Notes under the pieces: generated by a model
What the model saw: the letters and a program-made list of their open reading frames with translations, nothing else
What the model was told of the DNA's origin: nothing
Databases searched by the model: none
Translations under genes and position numbers: made by a program
NCBI GenBank assembly: GCA_016000265.1
Contig: JAECRL010000012.1
Span: 62,001-126,000, forward strand
Direction: 5' to 3'
From: Burkholderiales bacterium
GTDB lineage: Bacteria > Pseudomonadota > Gammaproteobacteria > Burkholderiales > Burkholderiaceae_C
DNA: 64,000 nt
Shown: positions 10,068 through 20,422 of the stretch, one piece after another
How the letters are laid out: every line of letters starts with the position of its first letter
How positions within the stretch are numbered: the stretch's first letter is position 1

Positions 10068-10910
10068 TTGAGGCCCGTGGACGCCACCGGGAGCCCGGCT
10101 TTGAGCCAGGACCTGCCCCAGGTCGTTGACCACGTGGCGGTGGCGCGCCTGTACGGCGAGCCGCTGTTTGCGCTGCCCACCGACCTCTACATCCCGCCGG
10201 ATGCCCTGGAGGTCTTCCTCGAAGCCTTCCAGGGGCCACTGGATCTGCTGCTGTACCTGATTCGCCGGCAGAACTTCAACATCCTCGACATCCCGCTGGC
10301 CGACCTCACGCGCCAGTACCTGGCCTACGTCGACCAGATCCGCAAGAGCAACCTGGAGCTGGCCTCCGAGTACCTGCTCATGGCGGCGATGCTCATCGAG
10401 ATCAAGTCCCGCATGCTGCTGCCGCCTCGCAAGACGGACGACGGCACCGAGCCCGAGGACCCCAGAGCCGAGCTGGTGCGCCGCCTCATCGAGTACGAAC
10501 AGATGAAGCTGGCTGCGGCGGGCCTGGACAAACTGCCGCTGCTGGGCCGTGATTTCCTGCGTGTGCAGGTCCACAGCGACCCGTCGCTGCACGTTCGCCA
10601 CCCCGACGTCACCGTGGTCGACCTGCGCGAGGCCTGGATGGACATCCTCAAGCGCGCGCGGTTGCACACGCATCACACGATCACCCGCGAGGAGCTCTCG
10701 GTGCGCGAGCACATGGGCATCGTGCTGCGCGCGTTGCAGGGCAAGCGTTTCGTCGAGTTCGAAGGCCTGTTCGACGTCACCCGCGGCTCCCCGGTGCTGG
10801 TGGTGACCTTCATCGCCATGCTGGAGCTGGCCCGCGAGCGCCTCATCGAGATCACGCAGGCCGAGGCCTTCGCGCCCGTCTACGTGCGACTGGCTTACGA
10901 CCCGGCCTGA
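10068..10910 (+). CDS. scpA: Segregation and condensation protein A
   Basis: A ScpA/kleisin of about 280 residues. With ScpB it bridges SMC dimers and helps compact and segregate the chromosome. The ScpA core starts near residue 45 (FQGPLDLLLYLIRRQ, the family's N-terminal SMC-binding helix), followed by the ILDIPLADLTRQYL helix. The C-terminal winged-helix part contains FVEFEGLFDV. No scpB is visible nearby. The start is uncertain: the frame opens with TTG at 10068 (GAGG 11 bases upstream), and a GTG at 10077 three codons later has a closer GAGG. Either leaves an N-terminal extension of about 40 residues before the core. Confidence 0.92.
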   Translation: MRPVDATGSPALSQDLPQVVDHVAVARLYGEPLFALPTDLYIPPDALEVFLEAFQGPLDLLLYLIRRQNFNILDIPLADLTRQYLAYVDQIRKSNLELASEYLLMAAMLIEIKSRMLLPPRKTDDGTEPEDPRAELVRRLIEYEQMKLAAAGLDKLPLLGRDFLRVQVHSDPSLHVRHPDVTVVDLREAWMDILKRARLHTHHTITREELSVREHMGIVLRALQGKRFVEFEGLFDVTRGSPVLVVTFIAMLELARERLIEITQAEAFAPVYVRLAYDPA

Positions 10911-10945
10911 TCGCTCGGGATCGCTTTGGATCGCTGTGGATCGGC

Positions 10946-12145
10946 TCAGCGCTCCAGGCGCAGCAGCCGCCCCTCTTCGCCATCGGTCAGCAGGTAGAGC
11001 CAGCCGTCGGGGCCGAGCCTGACATCGCGGATGCGGCCCAGGCGCCCCTTGAGCAGGGGCTCTCGCTCGACCACGCGGTCGCCATCGAGCTTGATGCGCC
11101 AGACCGCCTCGCCCTTGAGCGCCCCCGCGAACAGCTGCCCCTCCCAGCCCGGGTAGCGCGAGCCGGTGTTGAAGGCCAGGCCGCTGGGGGCGATCGACAA
11201 GGGCACCCAGGTCGTCAGCGGGGCCTCGAAGCGCGGGGCGTGCGTGCCGCCGTTGACCCGGCAGCCCTCGGCGGGCAGGCTGCCGTAAGGACAACCGTCG
11301 CTCGTGAGGGGCCAGCCGAAATTGCGTCCGGCCCGCACGCGGTTGAGCTCGTCGCCACCTTGAGGGCCGTGTTCGGTCAGCCACAGCTCGCCCGTGATGG
11401 GGTGCAGCGCGGCGCCTTGCGGGTTGCGGTGGCCGATGCTCCAGAGCTCGGGCTGGGCACCATCGCCCGCGAAGCGCGGGTTGCCGGGCGGCAGGCTGCC
11501 GTCGCGCTGGATGCGAACGACCTTGCCCAGGCCGCTGGCCACGTTCTGCGCGTGTTCGGTGCCGGGGTTGGACGGGCTGTCCTTCTGGCGCTCACCCAGG
11601 GTGATGAACAGCGTTTTGTCTCGCGCGAACACGAGGCGCGAGCCGAAGTGTCCGCTGCCCTCCACCTTGGGTCGCTGGCGGTAGATGACCTCCACCTTCG
11701 TCATGTGGCCGTTGACCAGTTGCCCCCGCGCCACGGCGGTGCCGCTCAAGCGCGTCTCCGGGCCGGTGCCGGGCTCGCTGTAGCTCCAGTACACCCAGGG
11801 TTGGGTGGGGTGGTCCGGATCCAGCGCCACGTCCATCAGGCCACCCTGGCCTTCGTCTCGCACGGCAGGCAGGCCCGTCACGGGTTCGGGCTTCAATTGC
11901 CCGGTGGCGCTGATCAGGCGCATGCGACCGTTCTTTTCGGTCACCAGCATGCGGCCATCCGGCAGGAAGGCCAGGCCCCAGGCTCGGTCCAGGCCGGTCG
12001 TCAAGGTGACCACGCGCAGGCCATCGACCACGCGGGCCTGGGTGCCGCCTTGGCCGCCACACAGGCCGCTGAGGGCGCAGCCCAGGGCCATCAGGCCCAG
12101 CGTGAGCAAGGCGATCACGGACGGGGTGAGGAAGCGGCGGAGCAT
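10946..12145 (-). CDS. PQQ-dependent sugar dehydrogenase family protein (exported)
   Basis: A 399-residue beta-propeller protein of the glucose/sorbosone dehydrogenase (GSDH, YliI/Asd-like) family. An N-terminal signal sequence ([10 protein letters not shown]) carries a possible lipobox with Cys23, so the product is periplasmic or outer-membrane anchored. Propeller motifs typical of the family are visible: [31 protein letters not shown] and [14 protein letters not shown]. The HGP and RNPQG segments lie around the cofactor and calcium sites in characterised members. The natural substrate is not predictable; E. coli YliI oxidises aldose sugars with PQQ. It is transcribed against its neighbours scpA and panB and appears monocistronic. 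Confidence 0.9.
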   Translation of the reverse strand: MLRRFLTPSVIALLTLGLMALGCALSGLCGGQGGTQARVVDGLRVVTLTTGLDRAWGLAFLPDGRMLVTEKNGRMRLISATGQLKPEPVTGLPAVRDEGQGGLMDVALDPDHPTQPWVYWSYSEPGTGPETRLSGTAVARGQLVNGHMTKVEVIYRQRPKVEGSGHFGSRLVFARDKTLFITLGERQKDSPSNPGTEHAQNVASGLGKVVRIQRDGSLPPGNPRFAGDGAQPELWSIGHRNPQGAALHPITGELWLTEHGPQGGDELNRVRAGRNFGWPLTSDGCPYGSLPAEGCRVNGGTHAPRFEAPLTTWVPLSIAPSGLAFNTGSRYPGWEGQLFAGALKGEAVWRIKLDGDRVVEREPLLKGRLGRIRDVRLGPDGWLYLLTDGEEGRLLRLER

Positions 12146-12312
12146 GGGTTCGTGGTGTCGATCAAGTCGGGCGACGGCGCCCGGGGCTCTCGGATCATAC
12201 CCAGAGCCAGCGGGGCGTTGACGCGTGCGTCAGCGCGTGGGGTGGCCAGGGCCTAGAATCGGCGCCACCCCGGCAGACGCCGGTCGAATCGCACCCGCCC
12301 AGGAGCCCCGAG

Positions 12313-14018
<1,706 letters not shown>

Positions 14019-14125
14019 GGGCTGGGCGCGCGAACACAGGCGTGAACACAAGCGTGAACACAGGTTAATGCGCGAGCCGGCGGGCTTGCTCAGACTGCGG
14101 GCTTCTTTCACACCAGGAGCCCTTC

Positions 14126-14851
14126 ATGTCTTTGACCACGCCCCTTGCGCTTGCGCCCACCGTGCACGTCGCCTCACCTGGCTTGCCCCTCATGCGGGCC
14201 TTCGCCGCGGCCAGCGCCTTGTGCGTCGCGGCCATGGTGCTGCTGTCGTGGCAGACCGGCTTGAACGTGCAGCACTTCGAGCACGTGAGCTCGCCCGAGG
14301 CCTGGGCGGCGGAGTTGCTGGCACACGCCCAGGCCTTGCGCTGGTTGACGGTGATCGACGACGCCTTCGTGGCCTGCTACGTCACGGCCAGCGTGCTGCT
14401 GGTGCGGGCCTTGCGCGAGCGGGCCCCCTCGGGGGCCGTGATCCACGCCTTGGGCCCCTGGATCGCGTCGGCGGCGGCCCTCATCGGTGTGCTGGACCTC
14501 ATCGAGAACCACCACGTGCTCAGCCTCTTGCACGCGGTGGAACAGGGCCAGGGGTTGGGCCTGGAGGCCCTGATTCAGCGCGAGGGGGTGAGCTCGGTGA
14601 AGTGGATGGTCGGCCACGTCGCTTTTTGCATGCTGGGCGCTGCGTTGTGGTTTGACACCCTGGCCTGGCGCGCTTTGCGGGGCGCGTTGATCGGGCTGCA
14701 ATTGCCCGTGGGGGCAGCCGCCCTGGCCTTCGCGGGCTCGCCGCTGGGCGAGGCGCTGGGCTGGCTCAAACTGCTCAACGTCAGCCTGGGCTTCCTGGCC
14801 CTGGCGACCTTGCCCTGGCCCCGCGCAGCCGGCTCAGGTGAACGGGCGTGA
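14126..14851 (+). CDS. Hypothetical polytopic membrane protein
   Basis: A 241-residue hydrophobic protein that I do not recognise. About six or seven membrane segments can be drawn: near residues 22-45, 80-100, 110-135, 165-185, 190-208 and 215-232. A short N-terminal cytoplasmic stretch precedes them, and an extramembrane loop holds NVQHFEHVSSPEAW. Polar residues sit within membrane segments (DLIENHHVL near residue 130), which could be a functional site. An AGGAG sequence lies directly before the ATG. The last 71 bases overlap the convergent Crp-like gene, so transcripts from the two strands would be complementary there. Confidence 0.7.
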   Translation: MSLTTPLALAPTVHVASPGLPLMRAFAAASALCVAAMVLLSWQTGLNVQHFEHVSSPEAWAAELLAHAQALRWLTVIDDAFVACYVTASVLLVRALRERAPSGAVIHALGPWIASAAALIGVLDLIENHHVLSLLHAVEQGQGLGLEALIQREGVSSVKWMVGHVAFCMLGAALWFDTLAWRALRGALIGLQLPVGAAALAFAGSPLGEALGWLKLLNVSLGFLALATLPWPRAAGSGERA

Positions 14852-15449
14852 CCCCCACGTAAGAGGCGATGTCTCGCTGCGAGAACACCTGCTCCAGGGT
14901 CGGCCAGCGCGCCAGCGTGGCCTGCAGGCGTGCACCGGCGTCGAGCGCCAGCAACTCGTACTCGCGCTCGACTTTCATCATGTAGAGCCGCTCGGCCACC
15001 TGGTGCGCAAACCGCGTCCAGGCCAATTGCGTGCTCACCCAATGCCGGTAATCGGCCCAGGGCAGCGTCAGCAGCACGGTCGGGGCGGCGGCCTCGATCC
15101 AGACCTTGGAGACGTCGTGGCTGATGAGGTCCGAAAGCGAGCCCGCGAACCAGCCGGGCAGGCTGAAGCCCTTGGTTCGTTCGTCCCCGTTGGGCAGCAC
15201 GTAGAACTCGCGCAGGCCACCCGTGGCCACGAAGCCCACGAGGTGGGCGCGTTCGCCCGCGCGAAGCAGGGGCTCGCCCTTTTGGAGCGTGACGAGTCGG
15301 CAGGCTGCCCTGGCTGGGTGCAGGTCGGCCTCGGACAGCGGCGACAAGGCGTTCATGGCCTCGGTGAAGGCCTCCCAGTGCCGGGCCTCGGGTGTGCCGG
15401 CCTCGATCGGGGCTGTGGTGGCGGCTGCGCTGGGCGGGGTCGGCTTCAC
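14781..15449 (-). CDS. Crp/Fnr family transcriptional regulator
   Basis: A 222-residue regulator with an N-terminal cyclic-nucleotide-like beta-barrel (about residues 40-150; LQKGEPLLRAGERAHLVGFV and LREFYVLPNGDERTKGF) and a C-terminal winged helix whose recognition region is FSQRDIASYVGVTPVHLSRLR. No cysteine cluster typical of Fnr is present, and the Arg/Ser of the cAMP pocket is not evident, so the effector is unknown. It starts at a GTG whose last bases overlap the stop of the upstream dinG-like gene (GTGA), implying translational coupling. The end after the HTH is Gly/Pro/Arg-rich and overlaps the convergent membrane-protein gene. Confidence 0.87.
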   Translation of the reverse strand: MKPTPPSAAATTAPIEAGTPEARHWEAFTEAMNALSPLSEADLHPARAACRLVTLQKGEPLLRAGERAHLVGFVATGGLREFYVLPNGDERTKGFSLPGWFAGSLSDLISHDVSKVWIEAAAPTVLLTLPWADYRHWVSTQLAWTRFAHQVAERLYMMKVEREYELLALDAGARLQATLARWPTLEQVFSQRDIASYVGVTPVHLSRLRGARARSPGPGSPG

Positions 15450-17521
15450 AGCGTGGCGAGGAAGGCCGTGACCTCGTCCTCGGCTCGGGTGCGCTTCATC
15501 GGCGGCAGGCTTTGCCAGATGCGCCGGCCATAGGGTTTGTCGATGAGGCGGCTGTCGCAGATCATGAGCACGCCGCGGTCCGTCTCGGAGCGAATCAGGC
15601 GGCCTGCGCCTTGTTTGAGCGCGATGATGGCCTGAGGCACCTGGTGCTGCATGAAGGCGTTGCCGCCGGACTCGGCCAGCAGCTCCAGCCGCTTGGCCAG
15701 CACGGGGTCGTCGGGTGGTGCGAAGGGCAACTTGTCGATGACGACCAGCGTGAGCGCATCCCCCTTGACGTCGATGCCTTCCCAGAAGCTGTGGCTGCCC
15801 ACCAGCACGGCGTTGCCGGCGCGGCGGAAATCTTCGAGCAGGGTGGGGCGGGGCGCATCGCCTTGCTGCAGCACGGGGAAGGGGTCCCCTGCGGCCTGGA
15901 AGCTTTGCTTGAGTCGCTCGGCCGCCTTGGCCACGGCGCGCAAGCTGGTGCACAGCACGAAGGCCCGCCCGCGGTTGGCGCGGATCAAGGGCAGGGCGGC
16001 GTCGACCACGGCGTCGGTGTGGCCCGGGTCGCTGGGCAGAGGCAGGCCTTGCGGCACGTACAGCATGGCCTGGGCCGGGTAGTCGTAAGGGCTGGACCAG
16101 GCCGAGCATTCCGCGTCTTCCAGGCCCAGCGCTTCGGTGAAATGTCGGAAGTCGTTTTTGACGGCGAGGGTGGCGGAGGTGAAAACCCACGCGCGGCGGG
16201 GAGGGGGGGCGGCGTCTTCGCCTGCGGGCTGCTCGACGTCGAGTGCGGGTCGACCGGACAGGAGCGACTGCAGGTCCTCTCCTTCGTCCTCGGGGGCGTC
16301 CCCCGGTGCGGCGTCTGCGGCCGCATCGCCACCCAAACCCAATCGCTGGCGTCGAAACACATCGGCCACCGAGATCGGCGTTCGGTGCAACTGCACGCCG
16401 TGGCTGCTGACGTCCACCCAGCACAACTCGGGCTCGCTGGCTCGCTCGGGGGCGCCCCAGGCGTTGAGGCGCTGCAGCAGTTCGTGCGTGCGTCGCTGCA
16501 GGTTGGCGAGGTCGGGGCTGCGCTCGGCCTGTGAGTCCAGTGCCTCGCGCAAATCGACCAGGGCGTCCTTGAGCTGCCCCAGGGTGGGCAGCAGCAGGTG
16601 GTCGGCGCCGAGCTGGGGCTGAGACAGGCGCTGCACCTGGGGGCCGAAGCACAGGCGCAGGTCACGCGCCGCGCGCTCGACAGGCGACAGCAGCTCGTTC
16701 CAGCGGGCGCCATCGCGCGCCTGCGCCTGGCCGATGGCCAGCGTGTCGCGCACCAGGTCCAGCACCTGCGCCGTCGAGACCGACTCGCCGAAGAACAAGG
16801 TGGCGGTGTCGGGCAGCTGGTGCGCTTCGTCGAAGACGATGGTCTGCGCATTGGGCAGCAGCTCGGGCACGCCTTCTTCGCGCAGCATCAGGTCGGCAAA
16901 GAAGAGGTGGTGGTTGACCACGACCACGTCGGCGTCCTGGGCCTCACGGCGGGCTCGCACGACGAAGCAGTCGGCGTAGCGGGGGCAGTCGCTGCCCAGG
17001 CAGTTCTCGCGGGTGGACGTCACGCGCGACCAGATGGCGGCGTGCTCGGGCACGGTGGGGCACTCGGCCTTGTCGCCCGTGGCGCTCAGCGGCGCGAAGC
17101 GGTTGATGAGGCCGAGGTCGCGCACCTCTTGCTTGCTGCCCAGCAGGGTGGCGTCCTGGTTGGTGCGATCGAGGTGGTGCCAGCACAGGTAGTTGCTGCG
17201 GCCTTTGAGCAGAGCGACCTTGACGGGCACGCCGAGGGCATCCCGCACGGCGGGCAGGTCGCGGTGGAAGAGCTGGTCTTGCAGCGCCTTGGTGCCCGTG
17301 GAGACGATGACCTTGCCGCCCTCGACCAGCGCGGGCACGAGGTAAGCCGCGGTCTTGCCCACCCCGGTGCCGGCCTCGAGCACCACGGTGCGGGCCTCGC
17401 GGATGGCGGCCTGCACGGCCTGCGCCATTTCGATTTGCTCGCGGCGTTCGCAGTAGCCATCGAAGGCGCGGGCCAGCGGGCCGGAGGTGGAAAACAGGTC
17501 GTTGAGGTCCATGGGCATCAC
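15446..17521 (-). CDS. ATP-dependent DNA helicase, DinG/YoaA type
   Basis: A 691-residue superfamily 2 iron-sulfur helicase (XPD-like), which unwinds 5' to 3' and resolves R-loops, forks or G-quadruplex structures. Walker A is EAGTGVGKTA (about 49-58) and the DEAH box is FDEAHQLPD. Four cysteines at about 113, 173, 178 and 184 have the C-x59-C-x4-C-x5-C spacing expected for the [4Fe-4S] cluster. Motif VI is seen in the QGAGRLIRSETDRG stretch. Size and start resemble YoaA or DinG of proteobacteria; with the LexA-controlled DinG name left open, no symbol is assigned. It overlaps the downstream Crp-like gene. Confidence 0.95.
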   Translation of the reverse strand: MMPMDLNDLFSTSGPLARAFDGYCERREQIEMAQAVQAAIREARTVVLEAGTGVGKTAAYLVPALVEGGKVIVSTGTKALQDQLFHRDLPAVRDALGVPVKVALLKGRSNYLCWHHLDRTNQDATLLGSKQEVRDLGLINRFAPLSATGDKAECPTVPEHAAIWSRVTSTRENCLGSDCPRYADCFVVRARREAQDADVVVVNHHLFFADLMLREEGVPELLPNAQTIVFDEAHQLPDTATLFFGESVSTAQVLDLVRDTLAIGQAQARDGARWNELLSPVERAARDLRLCFGPQVQRLSQPQLGADHLLLPTLGQLKDALVDLREALDSQAERSPDLANLQRRTHELLQRLNAWGAPERASEPELCWVDVSSHGVQLHRTPISVADVFRRQRLGLGGDAAADAAPGDAPEDEGEDLQSLLSGRPALDVEQPAGEDAAPPPRRAWVFTSATLAVKNDFRHFTEALGLEDAECSAWSSPYDYPAQAMLYVPQGLPLPSDPGHTDAVVDAALPLIRANRGRAFVLCTSLRAVAKAAERLKQSFQAAGDPFPVLQQGDAPRPTLLEDFRRAGNAVLVGSHSFWEGIDVKGDALTLVVIDKLPFAPPDDPVLAKRLELLAESGGNAFMQHQVPQAIIALKQGAGRLIRSETDRGVLMICDSRLIDKPYGRRIWQSLPPMKRTRAEDEVTAFLATL

Positions 17522-17579
17522 TTGAAGCCCGACATTGTCAGGCCTCTTGCGGCTCGCGTGCTCACTCCCATGGGGGCCG

Positions 17580-20321
17580 TCAGAGCCCGCTGCGCATCAC
17601 CGTGGCCCGCAAGGCGCCGTTGAGCGACTCGATGCAGGCCTGCCGGTGGGCTCGCTCCATCTCGTCACCACCGCGCGCCTGCTGGAGGTGGTTCAGCAGG
17701 CGGCGTGCGCTGCCTTGCCACAGGGCGCGCACGTCGGCGCGCTGGCTGCCCGGCTGCAACAAGGCGGCGCTCAGACGCATGACGTGCTCGCGCTGGAGGT
17801 TGCGTCGCCACGAGGCCTGGTCGGGCGAGGTCGGTGGCGGCGTCAGCCAGAGGGCCTGGTGCAGCCGCTGATGGAGCTCGCCGGGCAGCAGCGGTCGCGG
17901 GTCGCGGTCCAGGCTGCGATCGCGGTTGTCCAGCAGTCGGTCGGCCAGCGCTTGGCTCATCAGGCGAGCCAGCACCGCGCGCTGCAGCGCGAGTTGTTGC
18001 TCGGCCAGCGAGACGTCCGCTGGGCCGAGCCCGCTGAGGTCGTCGGTGATGACGCTGAGGTGCTCAGGCGCCAGGCGGCGCAACAGCGCGGGGCTGATCG
18101 GCAAGGGGCGTGGCCCCAGCCATTCGTTGATCAGCAGGCTCAGGGCCTCGCGTTGCACGCCCGACGGCAGCGGGTCGACGGGGTCGCGGCGCGCACCCGG
18201 GGCGTCCCGCCGGATGACCACCCCACCGACCTGACGCAACAGGATCTGGGCGGCGCGCGCGATCTCGCGCAGGCCATGCGCCACCACCCGGCGTGGTTGG
18301 GCGGCGTCGTCCAGTGGGGTTGCCACGCGGCTTTCGGTGCGGGCGATCAGGTCGCGAGCCAGGGCCAGTCGCGTGCGCGCGAAGGCCACCGGGTCGCGCC
18401 CCAGGTCGAAGGTGAGGGCCTGCGGGTCGATGCCTTGGGCGTCGTCCTCGTCCGTGCCGTAGGCCAGGGCCTCGCGCCAGTGCGGGTCGGCGCTGCGGGC
18501 GGCGATGTCGCGCAAGCGCCGGGCGGCCGCGGCGGGGTCGGTGGGCAGGTCGGCGTAGCCGTACTCGATGGCCCAGAGGTCGTAGGGCCCCAGCGTGGTC
18601 TGGAACAGGGCCCCGCCGGATTGACCGGGCGCAGGCAGGTTCACGGGGGCGTAGTCCATCACCGAGGCGCTCTTGCCCTGCTCGGTCGTGAGCTGGAGGT
18701 CGTTGAGCTCGGCCGGGGTGCGCCAGCGCGAGGCGCGGAAGTTGTGCCTCAGTCCCAGGGCGTGCCCCACTTCGTGCATGGTGGTGTCTTTCAGGTAGGC
18801 CAACACGAAGGCCTGCACCTCGGGGCTGTCGGGCTCCAACGGCCGGCCGGCGCCGAGCTGCTCGATCGCCCAGTCCAGCTGCTCGGCCGCCACCTGCCCG
18901 TGTTGGCAGTCGGCGTGGGGGGGCGCCTGTTCCTGGCTCGGGCCGAATCCGGCGTCTTGCCAGGGGGCCGCACTCGGGGCGCCTGCGGTCATGAACTGCG
19001 TGCGCAGCTGCCGGATGCCGCGCGCCGACAGGCTCTCCAGCGCGATGTCGGCGTCCAGGATCTCGCCCGTGCGTGGGTCCACGTGGGTGGGGCCGATGGC
19101 GCCGAATGCCGCCTGCGCGTTGGTCATCCAGCGGATCGAGGCCTGCCCGGTGGCCAGCGTGTCGTTGGCCCCGTCAGCGGGCGACACGCGCACCTCGATG
19201 GCGCCGCGGTAGCCGATGGCCTCGAAGGCCCGGTTCCACGCCAGCACGCCTTCCGTGATGGCGCCTCGGTAGGCCTCGGGCACGTTGGCGTCCAGCCAGA
19301 ACACGATGGGTTGGACGGGCTCGGAGAGCGCCGCCTGCGGGTCTTTTTTCTGCAGGCGCCATCGGTTGATGAAGGCCCGGCGCGGCGTGCGGTCGAGGTC
19401 GTCGGTGAAGTCCACCACCGAGCTGGTGAAATAACCCACGCGGGGGTCGGCCAGGCGCGTGGGCATGGGCTGTTCGGGCAACAGGCTCAGGCTGTGCTGC
19501 ACCCGCACGAACAGGCTGCGCGGGTCGGGCACGGCGCGCGGCACGCTGGAGACGGGCGCGCCCGGCACCGCTGGGGCGGTGGCCGCCGCGATGCTGGGGG
19601 TGGCGAAGTGCTGCACGACCTCGAACACGGTGGTGCGCCCGAGTTGCCGCGTGAGCGCCACGTGCGATTGCCGGGCGTCAAACGCATAGCTCTGCCGATA
19701 CTGGCGCTGCAGGTGCGCACCCAGCCCCAGCCAGTCGGCCAGCAGCAGGGCGGAGGCGTCCACCAGCACCGCGCCGGTCTGGGCCTGTGGCCCGCTTGCC
19801 AGGGGGGCGGCGGCGATCAGGCTGGGCGAAAACGCCGCTTGCACCGCGCGCGCCTGCGGGCTGCCATGCTGGGCGGTGTACGTCGCGTTGACGGCGAGCA
19901 ACTGAACCTGCTGGTTGACCTTGCGGAATTCCACCCACTGCGGGCGCCCCACCTGAGCCCAGCGGCTTTGCATCAACCCGCCCAGCACACCGCCCTCGCC
20001 GATGCCCGAGCTCAGCTTGGGTGACAGGAACAGCGGCCGGTTCAGCATCTGGGGCGACAACTCCAGCCAGACCTTGTCCTGGCGAGTCCAGGTCGGCAGC
20101 AAGCCGTCGAGTCGTTCGGCGCCTTTGACCACGCTGTCGAAAGCGGGGGGCTGGCCGGCGGTGGCCGCAGGCGAAGGTGGCGACGCGGTCGGGTTGCTCG
20201 GTGTGGTGGCCGCTGTGGTGACCGCCGCGGTCGGCCCAACGGTGCTGGCGCATCCAGCCGTCAGGCACACGACCAGCGCAGAGGCCAGCCGCCGGTGCGA
20301 AGGAAAGCATCGAAGAAACAT
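17580..20321 (-). CDS. Zinc-dependent metalloprotease with DUF5117-type domains, lipoprotein
   Basis: A 913-residue exported protein. The N-terminal signal sequence ends in TAGC, a good lipobox, so it is probably anchored in a membrane facing the periplasm. A gluzincin-type metzincin motif HEVGHALGLRH near residue 516 (HExxHxxGxxH) provides three zinc ligands and the catalytic Glu. The region before it (FDFTDDLDRTPRRAFINRWRL and similar) and the following helical domain match the DUF5117 plus DUF4953-like zinc protease family common in Bacteroidetes and betaproteobacteria. The physiological substrate is unknown. It stands alone, reading away from the TRAP cassette terminator at 20371-20404. 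Confidence 0.88.
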   Translation of the reverse strand: MFLRCFPSHRRLASALVVCLTAGCASTVGPTAAVTTAATTPSNPTASPPSPAATAGQPPAFDSVVKGAERLDGLLPTWTRQDKVWLELSPQMLNRPLFLSPKLSSGIGEGGVLGGLMQSRWAQVGRPQWVEFRKVNQQVQLLAVNATYTAQHGSPQARAVQAAFSPSLIAAAPLASGPQAQTGAVLVDASALLLADWLGLGAHLQRQYRQSYAFDARQSHVALTRQLGRTTVFEVVQHFATPSIAAATAPAVPGAPVSSVPRAVPDPRSLFVRVQHSLSLLPEQPMPTRLADPRVGYFTSSVVDFTDDLDRTPRRAFINRWRLQKKDPQAALSEPVQPIVFWLDANVPEAYRGAITEGVLAWNRAFEAIGYRGAIEVRVSPADGANDTLATGQASIRWMTNAQAAFGAIGPTHVDPRTGEILDADIALESLSARGIRQLRTQFMTAGAPSAAPWQDAGFGPSQEQAPPHADCQHGQVAAEQLDWAIEQLGAGRPLEPDSPEVQAFVLAYLKDTTMHEVGHALGLRHNFRASRWRTPAELNDLQLTTEQGKSASVMDYAPVNLPAPGQSGGALFQTTLGPYDLWAIEYGYADLPTDPAAAARRLRDIAARSADPHWREALAYGTDEDDAQGIDPQALTFDLGRDPVAFARTRLALARDLIARTESRVATPLDDAAQPRRVVAHGLREIARAAQILLRQVGGVVIRRDAPGARRDPVDPLPSGVQREALSLLINEWLGPRPLPISPALLRRLAPEHLSVITDDLSGLGPADVSLAEQQLALQRAVLARLMSQALADRLLDNRDRSLDRDPRPLLPGELHQRLHQALWLTPPPTSPDQASWRRNLQREHVMRLSAALLQPGSQRADVRALWQGSARRLLNHLQQARGGDEMERAHRQACIESLNGALRATVMRSGL

Positions 20322-20368
20322 GCCATGACCTTACACCAGGGGGCCTGGGGCCCGAGGTGAATCGCCCA

Positions 20369-20404
20369 TGAAAAAACCGGCTGATGCCAAGCATGCAGCC
20401 GGTT
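20369..20404 (-). terminator. Rho-independent terminator after the TRAP permease gene
   Basis: On the minus strand, directly after the permease stop at 20423, a 9-bp stem (AACCGGCTG with CAGCCGGTT) extended by an inner ATGC/GCAT pair is followed by six Ts. This is a standard intrinsic terminator ending the TRAP cassette transcript. Confidence 0.88.
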
Positions 20405-20422
20405 TGTCTGGGGCTCAGTGCG

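Noticed and set aside
17535..20024. An 829-codon open frame antisense to the zinc protease gene.
   Set aside because: The protease has signal peptide and HExxHxxGxxH; the other strand gives low-complexity Gly/Val/Arg sequence.
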